In this document: in pieces, positions 1 through 8,313 of the stretch
Layout of the letters: each line of letters starts with the position of its first letter
Position numbering within the stretch: position 1 is the first letter of the stretch
Source: Campylobacterales bacterium
GTDB lineage: Bacteria; Campylobacterota; Campylobacteria; Campylobacterales; QNZT01
DNA length: 13,805 nucleotides
Assembly: GCA_027056215.1 (NCBI GenBank)
Contig: JALULO010000058.1
Coordinates: forward strand, 1-13,805
Reading direction: 5' to 3'
Program-made: the position numbers and the translations under genes
Notes under the pieces: model-generated
The model's input: only the letters and a program-made list of their open reading frames with translations
Database searches by the model: none
Told to the model about the DNA's origin: nothing

Positions 1-479
1 ATATCGATCGTACAAAGGAGCATATTCCCTCAATACTAAAAAAACTACGTAGAAATCATGATTGGTTTTCTTTTCAAGAGTATCAAATGGAATTGTGTTG
101 TGCCGATATAGTAGAAGATCCTAAAGCCAGTGATGGCGTTAGTGCTGTGATGGATGGGAGTAGTAATGAGTGGGGCTTTTCACTGCCTTTGCGGAATTTA
201 CCAAAAGGGAAATGGACTGTATATGCAGATGTCCGAATTGTTAAAAATAAAAGCAATGGCGTTTTGGATAAAGCAAAATTGGCATTGAAGTATGGCATCT
301 ATCCGACCTTTACTAAAGGTATTGCCTTGATTGGTCAGTTTGGCAGTGGATATAAACGTATTAAAATCGGGACAATTGATACCAATAATAGTAATGCCGA
401 AAGTGTTTGGTTAAGCCCTCCAGGCAATACAGCCGTGCAAAAAGTATACGTTGACAGGATCTATTATGTAAGAGAGTAA
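1..479 (+). CDS. C-terminal part of an unidentified protein with a beta-sandwich-like end (5' truncated)
   Basis: The frame is open from the left edge (first full codon at position 3), so the ATG at 87 is probably internal and the gene starts outside the window. The 159 visible residues begin IDRTKEHIP. They contain an alternating hydrophobic pattern typical of beta strands: NEWGFSLPL, KWTVYADVRI, GYKRIKIGTI, then an ending VYVDRIYYV. This arrangement recalls the C-terminal carbohydrate-binding-like domain of DUF4838 proteins, which resemble glycoside hydrolases and occur in polysaccharide loci. That assignment is from memory of family style and is weak. No catalytic motif is visible. The stop is 18 bases before the Wzy-like gene, which suggests one transcript. 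Confidence is high that it is coding and low for function. Confidence 0.75.
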   Translation, partial: IDRTKEHIPSILKKLRRNHDWFSFQEYQMELCCADIVEDPKASDGVSAVMDGSSNEWGFSLPLRNLPKGKWTVYADVRIVKNKSNGVLDKAKLALKYGIYPTFTKGIALIGQFGSGYKRIKIGTIDTNNSNAESVWLSPPGNTAVQKVYVDRIYYVRE

Positions 480-484
480 AATCA

Positions 485-490
485 GAGAGG
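485..490 (+). promoter_or_regulatory. Ribosome binding site GAGAGG fixing a TTG start
   Basis: GAGAGG lies 7 bases before TTG at 498. An in-frame TAA directly precedes that TTG, and the next in-frame ATG is 27 codons later, inside the hydrophobic N-terminus. The TTG is therefore the best start of the polymerase gene. Confidence 0.6.
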
Positions 491-497
491 AAAATAA

Positions 498-1742
498 TTG
501 ACGAGACTATTTTTTTATTTATATCTTGGTATTTTTATTTTTCTTGCTCTTCCTGTAGTGAAGGCTGGTGGTGCGCGTATGGAGCAGTTGCTCGTTTTAT
601 CTACTTTCATGTTGCTTTTGTATGATGATTTAGTGAAAAAAGAGTTGGATCTAACTATTGTCATCATGATGGTTGCGAGTGCTATGGTGTTGGTTTTGAT
701 TAGTCTGAATTCCGACTATCCTAAAGTAGATGAAAAAGGCTACTTTATTAAATTTCTCTTTTTATATCCTTCTTCTTTTTATGTGGGTATGCGAATGTTG
801 TCAAAGTTGTCTATACAAAAGTTGATTCAAGCGATAGATTATGCTTTATGGTTTTATGTTATAAGCTGGTTCATCGTGATGTATGTTCCTGTACCTATGT
901 CTATCCTTTCTAAAGTGATTCATATCAGAGATTTTGGCTATGGTGGAGAATTTTTACCGCTTCAGGGGACTTTTTATGAAGCAGCGGGTGTAGGGATTAT
1001 CGTAGGTACAATGTTACTTATCTCTATGATCATACGGTATGAGTTTAATCTTTGGCCAAAAAATAAAAACTACACGTATTTACTTTATGTATTAGCATTT
1101 TATATGTTATTTTTTTCTAAAAACAAAACTGTTTGGTTGGCATATGTTTTGATTCTTTTCTTCTTTAGCATATATAAAGGCTATTTAGTCATAGCAAATA
1201 GTAGCTACTACTCTCCTTCACACTATTTGCAAAGCAATCAAAATATAGCGAAATTTTTAAAAATAAATACGACATATCTACTATTCGGTGGTATCGTTTT
1301 ATTGCTTGGATTGGCAATCTATAATACATTTGCCACACATCCTTTTATCACGATGCGAGAGTTTCAGTATAAGATGGCACATGAAAGAGGTGCACAGTTT
1401 TCGATCTCGTGGGATTTGATCAGTAAGTCGAACTTTTTTGGTGGTTATGGATTTGGTTTTGTAGAAGTCTATTTTGAAGGAAAAAATGTTTTAGGTGTTG
1501 GAAAAGGAGCAGGAAGTATCAATAATATTCTTCTTGATATTTGGCTTCAGGGATCTATATTTGGTGTGATTTATTTGATGACACTATTTGCTTTATCTTT
1601 TAGTCGACGATATTTTGTAACGATTGCGATACCTGTATTTTTATTTTTCTTTGGATTGACAAATCCGATTGTGGCAGAAGAGTTCTTTCTTTTTCTGGGA
1701 ATGTCTTACTCTTTAAAAAGGATGGATATAAATGGAGCATAA
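498..1742 (+). CDS. wzy: O-antigen/capsule polymerase-like membrane protein (Wzy type)
   Basis: This 414-residue protein is strongly hydrophobic, with about ten to twelve predicted membrane segments, as expected for the Wzy polymerase/WaaL ligase superfamily. A long loop between the later membrane segments (about residues 286-330) carries REFQYKMAHERG, SISWDLI and GGYGFGF. Next come a GAGSINNILLDIW stretch and QGSIFGVIYL, which resembles the polymerase pattern of a periplasmic loop arginine followed by an NN-x-L-L-x2-W-x2-G motif. Wzy would join undecaprenyl-linked repeat units in the periplasm. A WaaL-type ligase is the main alternative. The position beside glycosyltransferases and a Wzx flippase favours polymerase. 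Its last 11 bases overlap the acyltransferase gene. Confidence 0.75.
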   Translation: MTRLFFYLYLGIFIFLALPVVKAGGARMEQLLVLSTFMLLLYDDLVKKELDLTIVIMMVASAMVLVLISLNSDYPKVDEKGYFIKFLFLYPSSFYVGMRMLSKLSIQKLIQAIDYALWFYVISWFIVMYVPVPMSILSKVIHIRDFGYGGEFLPLQGTFYEAAGVGIIVGTMLLISMIIRYEFNLWPKNKNYTYLLYVLAFYMLFFSKNKTVWLAYVLILFFFSIYKGYLVIANSSYYSPSHYLQSNQNIAKFLKINTTYLLFGGIVLLLGLAIYNTFATHPFITMREFQYKMAHERGAQFSISWDLISKSNFFGGYGFGFVEVYFEGKNVLGVGKGAGSINNILLDIWLQGSIFGVIYLMTLFALSFSRRYFVTIAIPVFLFFFGLTNPIVAEEFFLFLGMSYSLKRMDINGA

Positions 1743-2832
1743 TTTATCTGAACGCATTGCTCTGTTACGATTTCCTTTGATAGTGGGTATCGTTTTTTTG
1801 CATATGTATACCGCGGAAGTTGCACATGTTCCCATTGGCGAGGTAGCAAGTATTTTTACCATACTAAGTTATTATATGTCAAATGTTTTGGCTAAAGTTG
1901 TGGTTCCTCTTTTCTTTTTACTTGCCGGTTATCTTTTTTTTATTAATTTTCAATACTCTTTTGGATCTTTTCTTCAAAAATATAAATCAAGATTCAGAAC
2001 ACTTGTTATGCCTTATATCTTGTGGAATCTGATTATTTTGGCATTTTATACGATTGCCCAGACTTTGCCTGCCACAGCGCACTATTTTAATGGTGAACGA
2101 CCTTATGTGTTTTTGTTGCATGGACATGAACTTTTAGAACTATTTTTTGGCTATGGAAAATTTCAATATCCTGTAGCATTTCAGTTTTGGTTTATTCGAG
2201 ACTTGATTATCTTGGTCTTTTTATCACCGTTGATTTACCTTGCTCTAAAAAAAATACCGTATCTCCTTTTATCTTTTTTTGCTATTTTATGGATATTTGG
2301 TCTTTATGAAGACAATATCTTAAAGACAGATTTTTTTTCAACCTTCTTCTTTTGCTTAGGAGGGTTTTTAGCATTAAAAAAGTATAATTTTTCCCTGAGT
2401 GATCGGTATGCAAAAGAGATTATGATTTTATACTTGATAGTAAGTTTTATGGATCTTTATTATCAAAATGAAATTTTAGAAAATATTAGTGTTTTTATTG
2501 GTACGATTGCTGTTTTTACAGCATCAAAATATATACTCAATTATCAAAATTTGAAAAAAAATCTTATAAAATTATCGCGATATAGTTTTTTTATTTTTGC
2601 ACTTCATGAGCCAATGTTATCGATAGTACGCAAAGTAAGTTTTAAATTTTTTACACCCCAACATGATTTTTATGTATTTGTGTTGTATATTGCATGTCCT
2701 GTATTGACGATTGTAGTATCTATTTATATATATAAATTGTTAGAGAAAATATTGCCAAATATTTTAAATGTCTTGGTTGGAAATAGAGTATCGCCAAAAG
2801 TTGTCAGTCAATATATAGGAACGAAAAGTTGA
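1732..2832 (+). CDS. Acyltransferase family 3 membrane protein, probable sugar O-acyltransferase
   Basis: This 366-residue multi-spanning protein opens with ERIALLRFPLIVGIVFLHMY. That is the hallmark first helix of acyltransferase-3 proteins: a conserved arginine, then a membrane helix ending in the putative catalytic histidine, here His24. The remainder forms about ten hydrophobic helices, with the familiar PLFFLLAGYLFF and PYILWNLI segments after the first helices and a QFWFIRDLI motif mid-protein. Such enzymes transfer acetyl or other acyl groups to sugar hydroxyls at the inner membrane. The start is preceded by AAAAGG at a proper distance and overlaps the polymerase by 11 bases, which suggests translational coupling. 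It probably O-acetylates the repeat unit. The acyl donor and target sugar cannot be read from sequence. Confidence 0.88.
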   Translation: MEHNLSERIALLRFPLIVGIVFLHMYTAEVAHVPIGEVASIFTILSYYMSNVLAKVVVPLFFLLAGYLFFINFQYSFGSFLQKYKSRFRTLVMPYILWNLIILAFYTIAQTLPATAHYFNGERPYVFLLHGHELLELFFGYGKFQYPVAFQFWFIRDLIILVFLSPLIYLALKKIPYLLLSFFAILWIFGLYEDNILKTDFFSTFFFCLGGFLALKKYNFSLSDRYAKEIMILYLIVSFMDLYYQNEILENISVFIGTIAVFTASKYILNYQNLKKNLIKLSRYSFFIFALHEPMLSIVRKVSFKFFTPQHDFYVFVLYIACPVLTIVVSIYIYKLLEKILPNILNVLVGNRVSPKVVSQYIGTKS

Positions 2833-3941
2833 AAGAAAAAAAGAAAATCATTTTTGTGTTACCACAGCTTAAAACAGGTGGTGGTGTACGTGTTGTTGTG
2901 GAGTTATCCAATGTTTTGGTTCAAAAATATGATTACGACGTACGTATCGTAATACCGCATGTACAAAGTGCATGTTCTTTTTTCCTTGATCCTGCGGTAG
3001 TTGTTGAAAAAGTTGGAGATGAAGCACACAATCCATTAACCAAAATCAAAAATATAATTCGCATGTTTTTTCACTTGCAAAAAAATTATGCTCATGATAT
3101 TGTGATAACCACAGATCCTATCTTTTCACCGCTTTTTCTCTTTTTTAGATTTAAAAAACTGTATCGTTATGTTCAGGCAGATGATTATCGTATTTTTGAT
3201 GATTTACTGTTGCTAAAAAACAAATTCTTTTTGTCAATCTATAAAATGATGACAAAACTCTCTTATCGCCAAAATATTACTTATTTGTTCAATTCTGATT
3301 TTACCTATCAACAGTTTATTGATTTAAAAGGCAAAACAGTGCCTAAAAAAATCGTACATCCTTCTATCAATCATGTATTATTTTATGCAGATGAACTTTT
3401 GGATGAAAAGGAAAAAGTAACACTTTGTCTTATTGCACGCAAACATCCGATGAAGCGTTTTGAAGATTTCTTAACGGTCTATCGAGATATCTGTAAAACA
3501 GAAGAAAGCAAAGAGAAAATCGAAAAAGTTTTCATTGTTTCGCATGATGATTTGAGCCAGTATGATCTTTCTGACATGACGATGGTTGTTCCCAAAAATG
3601 ATAAAGAAATAGCCGATACTTTACGAAAGAGTGATATCTATATCTTTACCTCTTTATGGGAAGGATTTGGACTTCCTCCTTTAGAAGCGATGAGTTGTGG
3701 TTGTGCGGTAGTTGCATCAGATGCAAAAGGAATCAATGAGTATGCCGTAGATGGAGAAAATGCTTTGATTTATCCACCGATGGATACAGATTTACTAAAG
3801 AAAAAACTTTTGCTGTTGATAAAAGATAAAAGATTGCGTTATCAGCTTAAAACACATGCTATAAAACGTGCAAAATCTTTTTCATGGGAAAAATCAGCCA
3901 GTCAACTCTTAGCTGCTCTTGGGGAAGATACAGATGTATAA
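2829..3941 (+). CDS. GT4-family glycosyltransferase (first of two)
   Basis: This 370-residue protein has a GT-B fold pattern. The N-terminal Rossmann half has IIFVLPQLKTGGGVRVVVEL with a glycine loop at residues 17-19. The C-terminal half has the basic nucleotide-phosphate contact ARKHPMKR (about 203-210) and the EX7E motif EGFGLPPLE (Glu278 and Glu286), followed by GCAVVASDAKGINEY. It has no membrane segment and is probably a cytoplasmic, membrane-associated retaining enzyme adding a sugar to the lipid-linked repeat. The GGGVRVV start resembles WsaF-like rhamnan transferases, but donor and acceptor are unknown. Its TTG start forms a TTGA overlap with the acyltransferase stop and has AGGA 8 bases upstream (2817-2820). 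It overlaps the next gene by 8 bases. Confidence 0.87.
   Translation: MKEKKKIIFVLPQLKTGGGVRVVVELSNVLVQKYDYDVRIVIPHVQSACSFFLDPAVVVEKVGDEAHNPLTKIKNIIRMFFHLQKNYAHDIVITTDPIFSPLFLFFRFKKLYRYVQADDYRIFDDLLLLKNKFFLSIYKMMTKLSYRQNITYLFNSDFTYQQFIDLKGKTVPKKIVHPSINHVLFYADELLDEKEKVTLCLIARKHPMKRFEDFLTVYRDICKTEESKEKIEKVFIVSHDDLSQYDLSDMTMVVPKNDKEIADTLRKSDIYIFTSLWEGFGLPPLEAMSCGCAVVASDAKGINEYAVDGENALIYPPMDTDLLKKKLLLLIKDKRLRYQLKTHAIKRAKSFSWEKSASQLLAALGEDTDV
3921..3927 (+). promoter_or_regulatory. Ribosome binding site GGGGAAG deciding the start of the second GT4 gene
   Basis: GGGGAAG ends 6 bases before ATG at 3934. A longer reading would begin at TTG 3919, but that codon lies just upstream of this site and would add only MGKIQ. 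The protein from 3934 begins MYKIAFIATG, a normal GT-B first strand. Confidence 0.6.
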
Positions 3942-5094
3942 AATAGCATTTATAGCAACAGGATATATCGTTGAATATGATGGTATCAGTGTCTATATAG
4001 AAAATGTCTTAAAAAGATTATTGAAACATTCTATTGTTGAGAAAGGTGATTTGGCGATTGATATTTTGGTAGGCAAAAGTGCATGTGATTTTTTCACACA
4101 AAGGTTATTGGGTAAAAATAACAATGACAATATCAATCTTATACCTATTTCTGATTCCAATGCGATAGTACGTATCTGGGGGACACAGACTAAAGTATTG
4201 TTTAAAAAGTATGATTTTATATTTATGCCAAATCCTATGCCTTTGTTTTTTAGTCGTGGGAAAAGGCTCAAAGTTATTCATGACTTAACGATCAAACAAA
4301 CGCCAGATTTTTTCTCTAAAAAGATGCACTTATATATAGACTTTTTGATATGGTATATGTATCATTTTGATGATGCAATCGGTTATATATCGCAACAGAC
4401 TAAAAGAGATATCTTACATTTTTATAAAATAGATACGCAAAAAACACGGATGCTTCACCTTCCAAATGGGATTCCATTTAAAGTGCAAAATTATACGCAA
4501 CCTAAGATAGAAGATGTGTATAAAAAATATGAAAGTCGTGATATTTCATTTGTTGTTGTTGGACGTATCAACAGATCCAAAGGCTTTGATAGAATTTTGA
4601 AGTTTTTAAATCATTTTGAAAACTATCTGGAAAAAAATGATACTTTTAATCATGTAACACTTCATGTCGTTGGCAAACAGACAGAAGAAACCACAGCCAT
4701 ACTACAAGATAGCAACTTTAAACATATTAATCTTGACTTTTGTGGTTACGTGGATGATGAGAAATTGAACACACTTTATCGTAAAAGCCATTTTTGCTTT
4801 TTCCTCTCTCGCAATGAAGGCTATGGCTTACCACTTGTAGAATCTATGTGGTTTTATACGATTCCTATATTGTCTGATATCCCTATCTTCTCAGAGATTA
4901 TGGGAAGTATGTATCCAAAGTTTAGTGATGAAAGTGGTTACGAAGAAGCGATAAGATTTTTTATAGAGCGTATCTATGATGATATAGCGTATAGACATAC
5001 TATTTTAGATATGTTGCAAGAGCGAATTGGTGTTGAAAAAGAGGGCTATCAACATTGTGTAGAAAATCTTGTTAACTATATCAAAACCGTCTAA
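3934..5094 (+). CDS. GT4-family glycosyltransferase (second of two)
   Basis: This 386-residue GT-B protein begins at ATG 3934 (see the ribosome binding site). It opens MYKIAFIATGYIVEYDGISVYI, with a glycine-containing acceptor-side loop. It then has VIHDLTIKQTP (His116-Asp117), common in mannosyltransferase-like GT4 enzymes. The donor half starts at FVVVGRINRSKG (about 207-217) and contains EX7E as EGYGLPLVE (Glu295 and Glu303). It is soluble and presumably acts on the cytoplasmic face of the inner membrane. Its N-terminus overlaps the previous GT4 gene by 8 bases and its stop is 12 bases before the flippase. The HD motif and the GDP-sugar genes nearby make a GDP-sugar donor plausible, but that is inference only. 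Confidence 0.87.
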   Translation: MYKIAFIATGYIVEYDGISVYIENVLKRLLKHSIVEKGDLAIDILVGKSACDFFTQRLLGKNNNDNINLIPISDSNAIVRIWGTQTKVLFKKYDFIFMPNPMPLFFSRGKRLKVIHDLTIKQTPDFFSKKMHLYIDFLIWYMYHFDDAIGYISQQTKRDILHFYKIDTQKTRMLHLPNGIPFKVQNYTQPKIEDVYKKYESRDISFVVVGRINRSKGFDRILKFLNHFENYLEKNDTFNHVTLHVVGKQTEETTAILQDSNFKHINLDFCGYVDDEKLNTLYRKSHFCFFLSRNEGYGLPLVESMWFYTIPILSDIPIFSEIMGSMYPKFSDESGYEEAIRFFIERIYDDIAYRHTILDMLQERIGVEKEGYQHCVENLVNYIKTV

Positions 5095-5106
5095 AGAGGA
5101 TTTCAG

Positions 5107-6378
5107 ATGAAACGATTATTGAAAAATAAACTGCTTGGAAATACACTTATATTTACGATCAGTACGATTTTAAATAAAGGGATGAACTTTTTTCTTTTGC
5201 CTATACTGACGTTTTATCTAAGTAAATCAGATTATGGTCATCTGGGCTTTATCGTCTCTGTTGTGGCGATTGCAAGTATTTATATAGGTCTTTGGCCTTC
5301 AAACTTTATCATGGCGAAGTTTAGTAGCTTTGGAAAAGAGAAAATGTCTCTGTATATGTACAATATTTTCATCATTACATTTGTTACATTTTTGTTAGTT
5401 TTAGGTGTAATGTTTGTATTTGAAAATAGTTTATTTGTAAACTTTGAAAATAGAGCGGAGTTGATAGTTCTCATCTCTGTTTATACACTGTTTGTTGTTA
5501 TCTTTAATATTTTTAATACCATCATACAGTTAGAAAAAAATGCTTTTAAATATGCACTTTTTCAATCTATCTATATGTTTTCAAGCCTTGGATTGGCATT
5601 GTTGTTGATTATCGTGTTTCATTTTGACTGGCATGGAAAGTTTTATGCAGAACTTTTCGTATTGTCTTTACTTTGTATCTATATCTTTTATTATCTTATT
5701 AAGGAAGGATACCTTCGATTTTCATTTGATTTGGATAAGTTGAAAGAACTTTTTTCTTACCTTTTTCCTATGACATTTCATGTAATAGGACTCTTTTTGA
5801 TGGGAACTGCTGATAAAGTATTTTTAGCCAAGTATCTCAATCTTGAAGTTGTGGGTGTTTACACGATTGCGATGACGATGTCTATCATCGTAAATATCGT
5901 ATATGATTCGGCTATCAAAGCTTGGGAACCTTACTTTTTTGAAAAGATAGCCACTGGTAAACAAGCTGATATGAACTTTATTTTAAAGAGTTTGGTTTTG
6001 TATGAAGGCTTTGTTATCGTAGCAGCATTTGTCTATATACAACTTGTACCTTATATCTTTTCATTTATGATCAATGCTAAATTTGATGATGCTTTAGCCG
6101 TTATTCCTCTATTGGTGATTGGATTTAGTTTTGAAGGTTTGCGAAAACCTTTGGCAAGTTTTTTGATGCACAAGAATAAAGTGAAGACTTTAGGGGTTAT
6201 TAGTTTGATTGCTGCTATAGTTAACATTGGGTTAAATATCATCTTGATACAAAAGTATGGCATAAGTGGTGCAGCATATGCAACGATTTCTGCGTTTGCT
6301 CTTTTGTATGTTGTAACATTTGTACTGGTTTTTAAATATTATGATTTAGCAAGTGTGATAATACGATGGCGAAAATAA
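5107..6378 (+). CDS. wzx: Wzx-type polysaccharide flippase (MOP superfamily)
   Basis: This 423-residue protein has about twelve hydrophobic segments and the signature opening of the polysaccharide transporter family: KNKLLGNTLIFTISTILNKGMNF is split by a first helix, then FLLPILTFYLSKSDYGHLGF. Later landmarks are ADKVFLAKYL with VVGVYTIAMTMS (about 236-257) and the C-terminal GISGAAYATISAF. All are usual for Wzx/RfbX proteins, and the length is typical. It would move undecaprenyl-diphosphate-linked repeat units to the periplasmic face for the Wzy-like polymerase encoded upstream. AAAGAGGA at 5093-5100 precedes the ATG by 6 bases and overlaps the stop codon of the GT4 gene. It is the last gene of the first transcription unit. 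Confidence 0.9.
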   Translation: MKRLLKNKLLGNTLIFTISTILNKGMNFFLLPILTFYLSKSDYGHLGFIVSVVAIASIYIGLWPSNFIMAKFSSFGKEKMSLYMYNIFIITFVTFLLVLGVMFVFENSLFVNFENRAELIVLISVYTLFVVIFNIFNTIIQLEKNAFKYALFQSIYMFSSLGLALLLIIVFHFDWHGKFYAELFVLSLLCIYIFYYLIKEGYLRFSFDLDKLKELFSYLFPMTFHVIGLFLMGTADKVFLAKYLNLEVVGVYTIAMTMSIIVNIVYDSAIKAWEPYFFEKIATGKQADMNFILKSLVLYEGFVIVAAFVYIQLVPYIFSFMINAKFDDALAVIPLLVIGFSFEGLRKPLASFLMHKNKVKTLGVISLIAAIVNIGLNIILIQKYGISGAAYATISAFALLYVVTFVLVFKYYDLASVIIRWRK

Positions 6379-6395
6379 AGTTATAAAGAATATTT

Positions 6396-6413
6396 AGGGT
6401 TATTTATAATCCT
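6396..6413 (+). terminator. Weak terminator-like hairpin after the flippase gene
   Basis: AGGGTTA (6396-6402) pairs with TAATCCT (6407-6413) around the four-base loop TTTA, with one G-T wobble. The right arm is followed by T-rich DNA (TTATATC, then CTTTTT at 6431-6436). It lies 18 bases after the wzx stop. The stem is short and the T tract imperfect, so this is only a candidate. Confidence 0.35.
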
Positions 6414-6438
6414 TTATATCTCCTTTAACTCTTTTTAG

Positions 6439-6444
6439 TAGAAT
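6439..6444 (+). promoter_or_regulatory. Candidate sigma-70 promoter (-10 TAGAAT) for the ATP-grasp to GT2 unit
   Basis: TAGAAT is preceded by TTTTTAG and by further T-rich blocks (TCCTTT, TTTATATC). This fits the Campylobacterota style, where periodic T-rich DNA replaces a -35 box. Transcription would start near 6451 and leave a leader of about 100 bases before ATG 6554. A second candidate is TATAAC at 6490-6495, nearer the gene. The whole gap 6379-6553 is very AT-rich and shows no coding frame; besides these sites and the hairpin I see nothing in it. Confidence 0.45.
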
Positions 6445-6553
6445 AAAAATAAACTTTAGTTTAGCCACAAAGCACCATACTTAGGGCATTATAACTATAA
6501 AAATAATAATAATTTCATAATTTTATTTTAAAATTTAAAAGGTTGTATCTATA

Positions 6554-7708
6554 ATGATAAATTATAGTCAGTTTTCGGTTCTTATCACTGATCTTTCTAC
6601 ACGAAAATCATTTGATCTTGCAAATATATTGACACAAAAAGGTATCAATATACTTTTATGTGATGATTTAAAAGGGGCGGATCAGATCATGTTAGAGAGT
6701 GCATATAGAAAAAAGTGTGAATTGTTACGAAAAGATACAAACTTTTCTGATGATCTTTCTAAAATTCTACAAAATCATAGTGATATAAAAATTGTCTACT
6801 TCCCCATAGAAGAAGATACAACGTTGTTGGTATATAACTTTTTGAAACAACATCAATACTCAAATTTTTATCACAATTTACCTCTACAAAAATCATTTGA
6901 TACAGTGCGAAATAAAGGAATTTTTTCAAAATTTTGTTTGCATAAAAATTTAGCAGTTCCTAAAGAATATGATTTTCAAACATTGCTTAACATGGATGAT
7001 CTGCCTGAAGAGCTGATTTTGAAACCAAAAAATGGATCAGGTTCAGTGGGTATCCGTTTTCTTGATACTAAAGAGGATCTTTTGGCTTGTCAACGATTAG
7101 TGATTGATGATTATATCATTCAACAACGCCTTAAGAATCCAAAAGATGTAGAGGGTGCATTTTTTTTATTTGATAAAGGAAAATATATCTCTTATTATGG
7201 TCATAAACGTATACGTACGTTTCCTCCTGAAGGTGGCGTGAGTATCTATTCAAAGTGTGAATGTAAACCAGAACTTGAAAAATTGGGTGTTAAACTTCTT
7301 GAAAAGTTAGAGTGGTCGGGGTTAGCAATGGTTGAGTTCTTATATGATCCAGATACTGATAGCTATAAGATTATCGAAGTTAATCCACGCTTATGGGGAT
7401 CGTTGATGCTTTCAGAATTTTGTGGTTCAAATATGATTGAAAACTATTGTTTAACTGCCTTACAAAAACCGCTTCAAGATTCTTGTATCCAAGAAGATAG
7501 ATATATACGATGGTTTTTCCCATGGGAATTATTGGCATATGTCAAAAGTAGGGCATCTATACCAAACTTTTGGCATTTTGATACAGAGCATACGTGTTAT
7601 ATTAATGTCTCCTATACGACATATTGGCATAGTTTTTTATTTACTTTATACAATATCGTTAATCCTGCAAAACTAAAAAGATTGTATCAAAAGGTTTTTG
7701 CAAGATGA
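6554..7708 (+). CDS. ATP-grasp domain ligase, carbamoyl-phosphate-synthase-like
   Basis: This 384-residue protein has an N-terminal Rossmann-like pre-ATP-grasp region (about 1-115) followed by an ATP-grasp core. LILKPKNGSGSVG (about 154-166) provides Lys157 and the flexible glycine-rich loop over ATP. WSGLAMVEF (254-262, Glu261) and KIIEVNPRLWGS (272-283, Glu275 and Asn277) are the magnesium-binding strands. Family members activate a carboxylate as acyl-phosphate and couple it to an amine or thiol. The substrates here are unknown. The C-terminal 65 residues are aromatic-rich (RWFFPWELLAY, YTTYWHSFLFTLY) and may touch the membrane. AAAGG sits 11 bases before the ATG. The gene shares ATGA with the HAD gene, and its neighbours suggest sugar modification, for example attaching an acyl or aminoacyl group. 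Confidence 0.85.
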   Translation: MINYSQFSVLITDLSTRKSFDLANILTQKGINILLCDDLKGADQIMLESAYRKKCELLRKDTNFSDDLSKILQNHSDIKIVYFPIEEDTTLLVYNFLKQHQYSNFYHNLPLQKSFDTVRNKGIFSKFCLHKNLAVPKEYDFQTLLNMDDLPEELILKPKNGSGSVGIRFLDTKEDLLACQRLVIDDYIIQQRLKNPKDVEGAFFLFDKGKYISYYGHKRIRTFPPEGGVSIYSKCECKPELEKLGVKLLEKLEWSGLAMVEFLYDPDTDSYKIIEVNPRLWGSLMLSEFCGSNMIENYCLTALQKPLQDSCIQEDRYIRWFFPWELLAYVKSRASIPNFWHFDTEHTCYINVSYTTYWHSFLFTLYNIVNPAKLKRLYQKVFAR

Positions 7709-8313
7709 GAAAAGTGATTGTTTACGATTTTGATAAGACGCTTACCTATAAGGATACATTATTTGGTTTTTTTTATGCTAGTTTAAATAATGGACTTTTC
7801 TCTTTTCCAAAATTGACGATATATATAGGAAGTATGATTTTAACAAAGTTTCATGTCATAAGTAATCAGCGTTTAAAAGAGATAGGTGTTGCATTTTTTC
7901 TCAAAGGATTGAATAAAAAAGCGTTAGAAAAATTAGTGGATCGGTATAAAGAGCTTATTCCTTTTAACAGAGTGTATAACGAGTTATCATTTGAAAAAGA
8001 AAACAAGTATTTTATAGTTAGTGCATCTTTTGAAGAATATCTTTGCGTGCTTTTTCCTCATGAAGTAAAAGTTGTCGGATCAAGACTTTCTTATAAGAAT
8101 GGAGTTGTTCAAGGATTAGCGTTTAATTGTTATCAAGAAGCCAAGGTCGAAGCTCTTCGTAACAATGGTATCAAAACTATAGATGTATTGTATACAGATA
8201 GTTTTAGTGATGAGGCATTGGCTAAAATCGCAAAAAAGATTGTTATTGTTAGTGGTGATAAAGAGATAAAAATTGATAATATAGATGAATTTAAAAGGTA
8301 CTTTAATCGATGA
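7705..8313 (+). CDS. HAD-superfamily IB (phosphoserine-phosphatase-like) phosphatase
   Basis: This 202-residue protein has all HAD motifs in order. Motif I is YDFDKTLT (nucleophile Asp8, acid Asp10). Motif II is IVSAS (Ser106). Motif III is Lys147 in QEAKVEAL. Motif IV is YTDSFSDEAL (Asp165 and Asp169). A helical cap lies between motifs I and II (about 20-95), as in subclass IB enzymes such as SerB. It would hydrolyse a small phosphorylated metabolite in the cytoplasm; whether this is a sugar phosphate, phosphoserine or another intermediate cannot be told. It is joined by ATGA overlaps to both the ATP-grasp gene and the deacetylase gene, so the three are probably made in step. It is not a housekeeping SerB by context. 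Confidence 0.85.
   Translation: MRKVIVYDFDKTLTYKDTLFGFFYASLNNGLFSFPKLTIYIGSMILTKFHVISNQRLKEIGVAFFLKGLNKKALEKLVDRYKELIPFNRVYNELSFEKENKYFIVSASFEEYLCVLFPHEVKVVGSRLSYKNGVVQGLAFNCYQEAKVEALRNNGIKTIDVLYTDSFSDEALAKIAKKIVIVSGDKEIKIDNIDEFKRYFNR

Noticed and set aside
2331..2338. T8 runs inside coding genes (also near 7160-7167, 7767-7774, 12688-12695, 12959-12966) as possible phase-variation tracts
   Set aside because: Runs of eight T are expected in DNA this AT-rich, all frames are intact, and there is no long poly-G or poly-C tract of the kind used for phase variation in Campylobacterota.
6451..6462. Short palindrome AAACT-TT-AGTTT in the 6379-6553 gap
   Set aside because: Five base pairs around a two-base loop is too weak and too likely by chance in this composition to call an operator or terminator.
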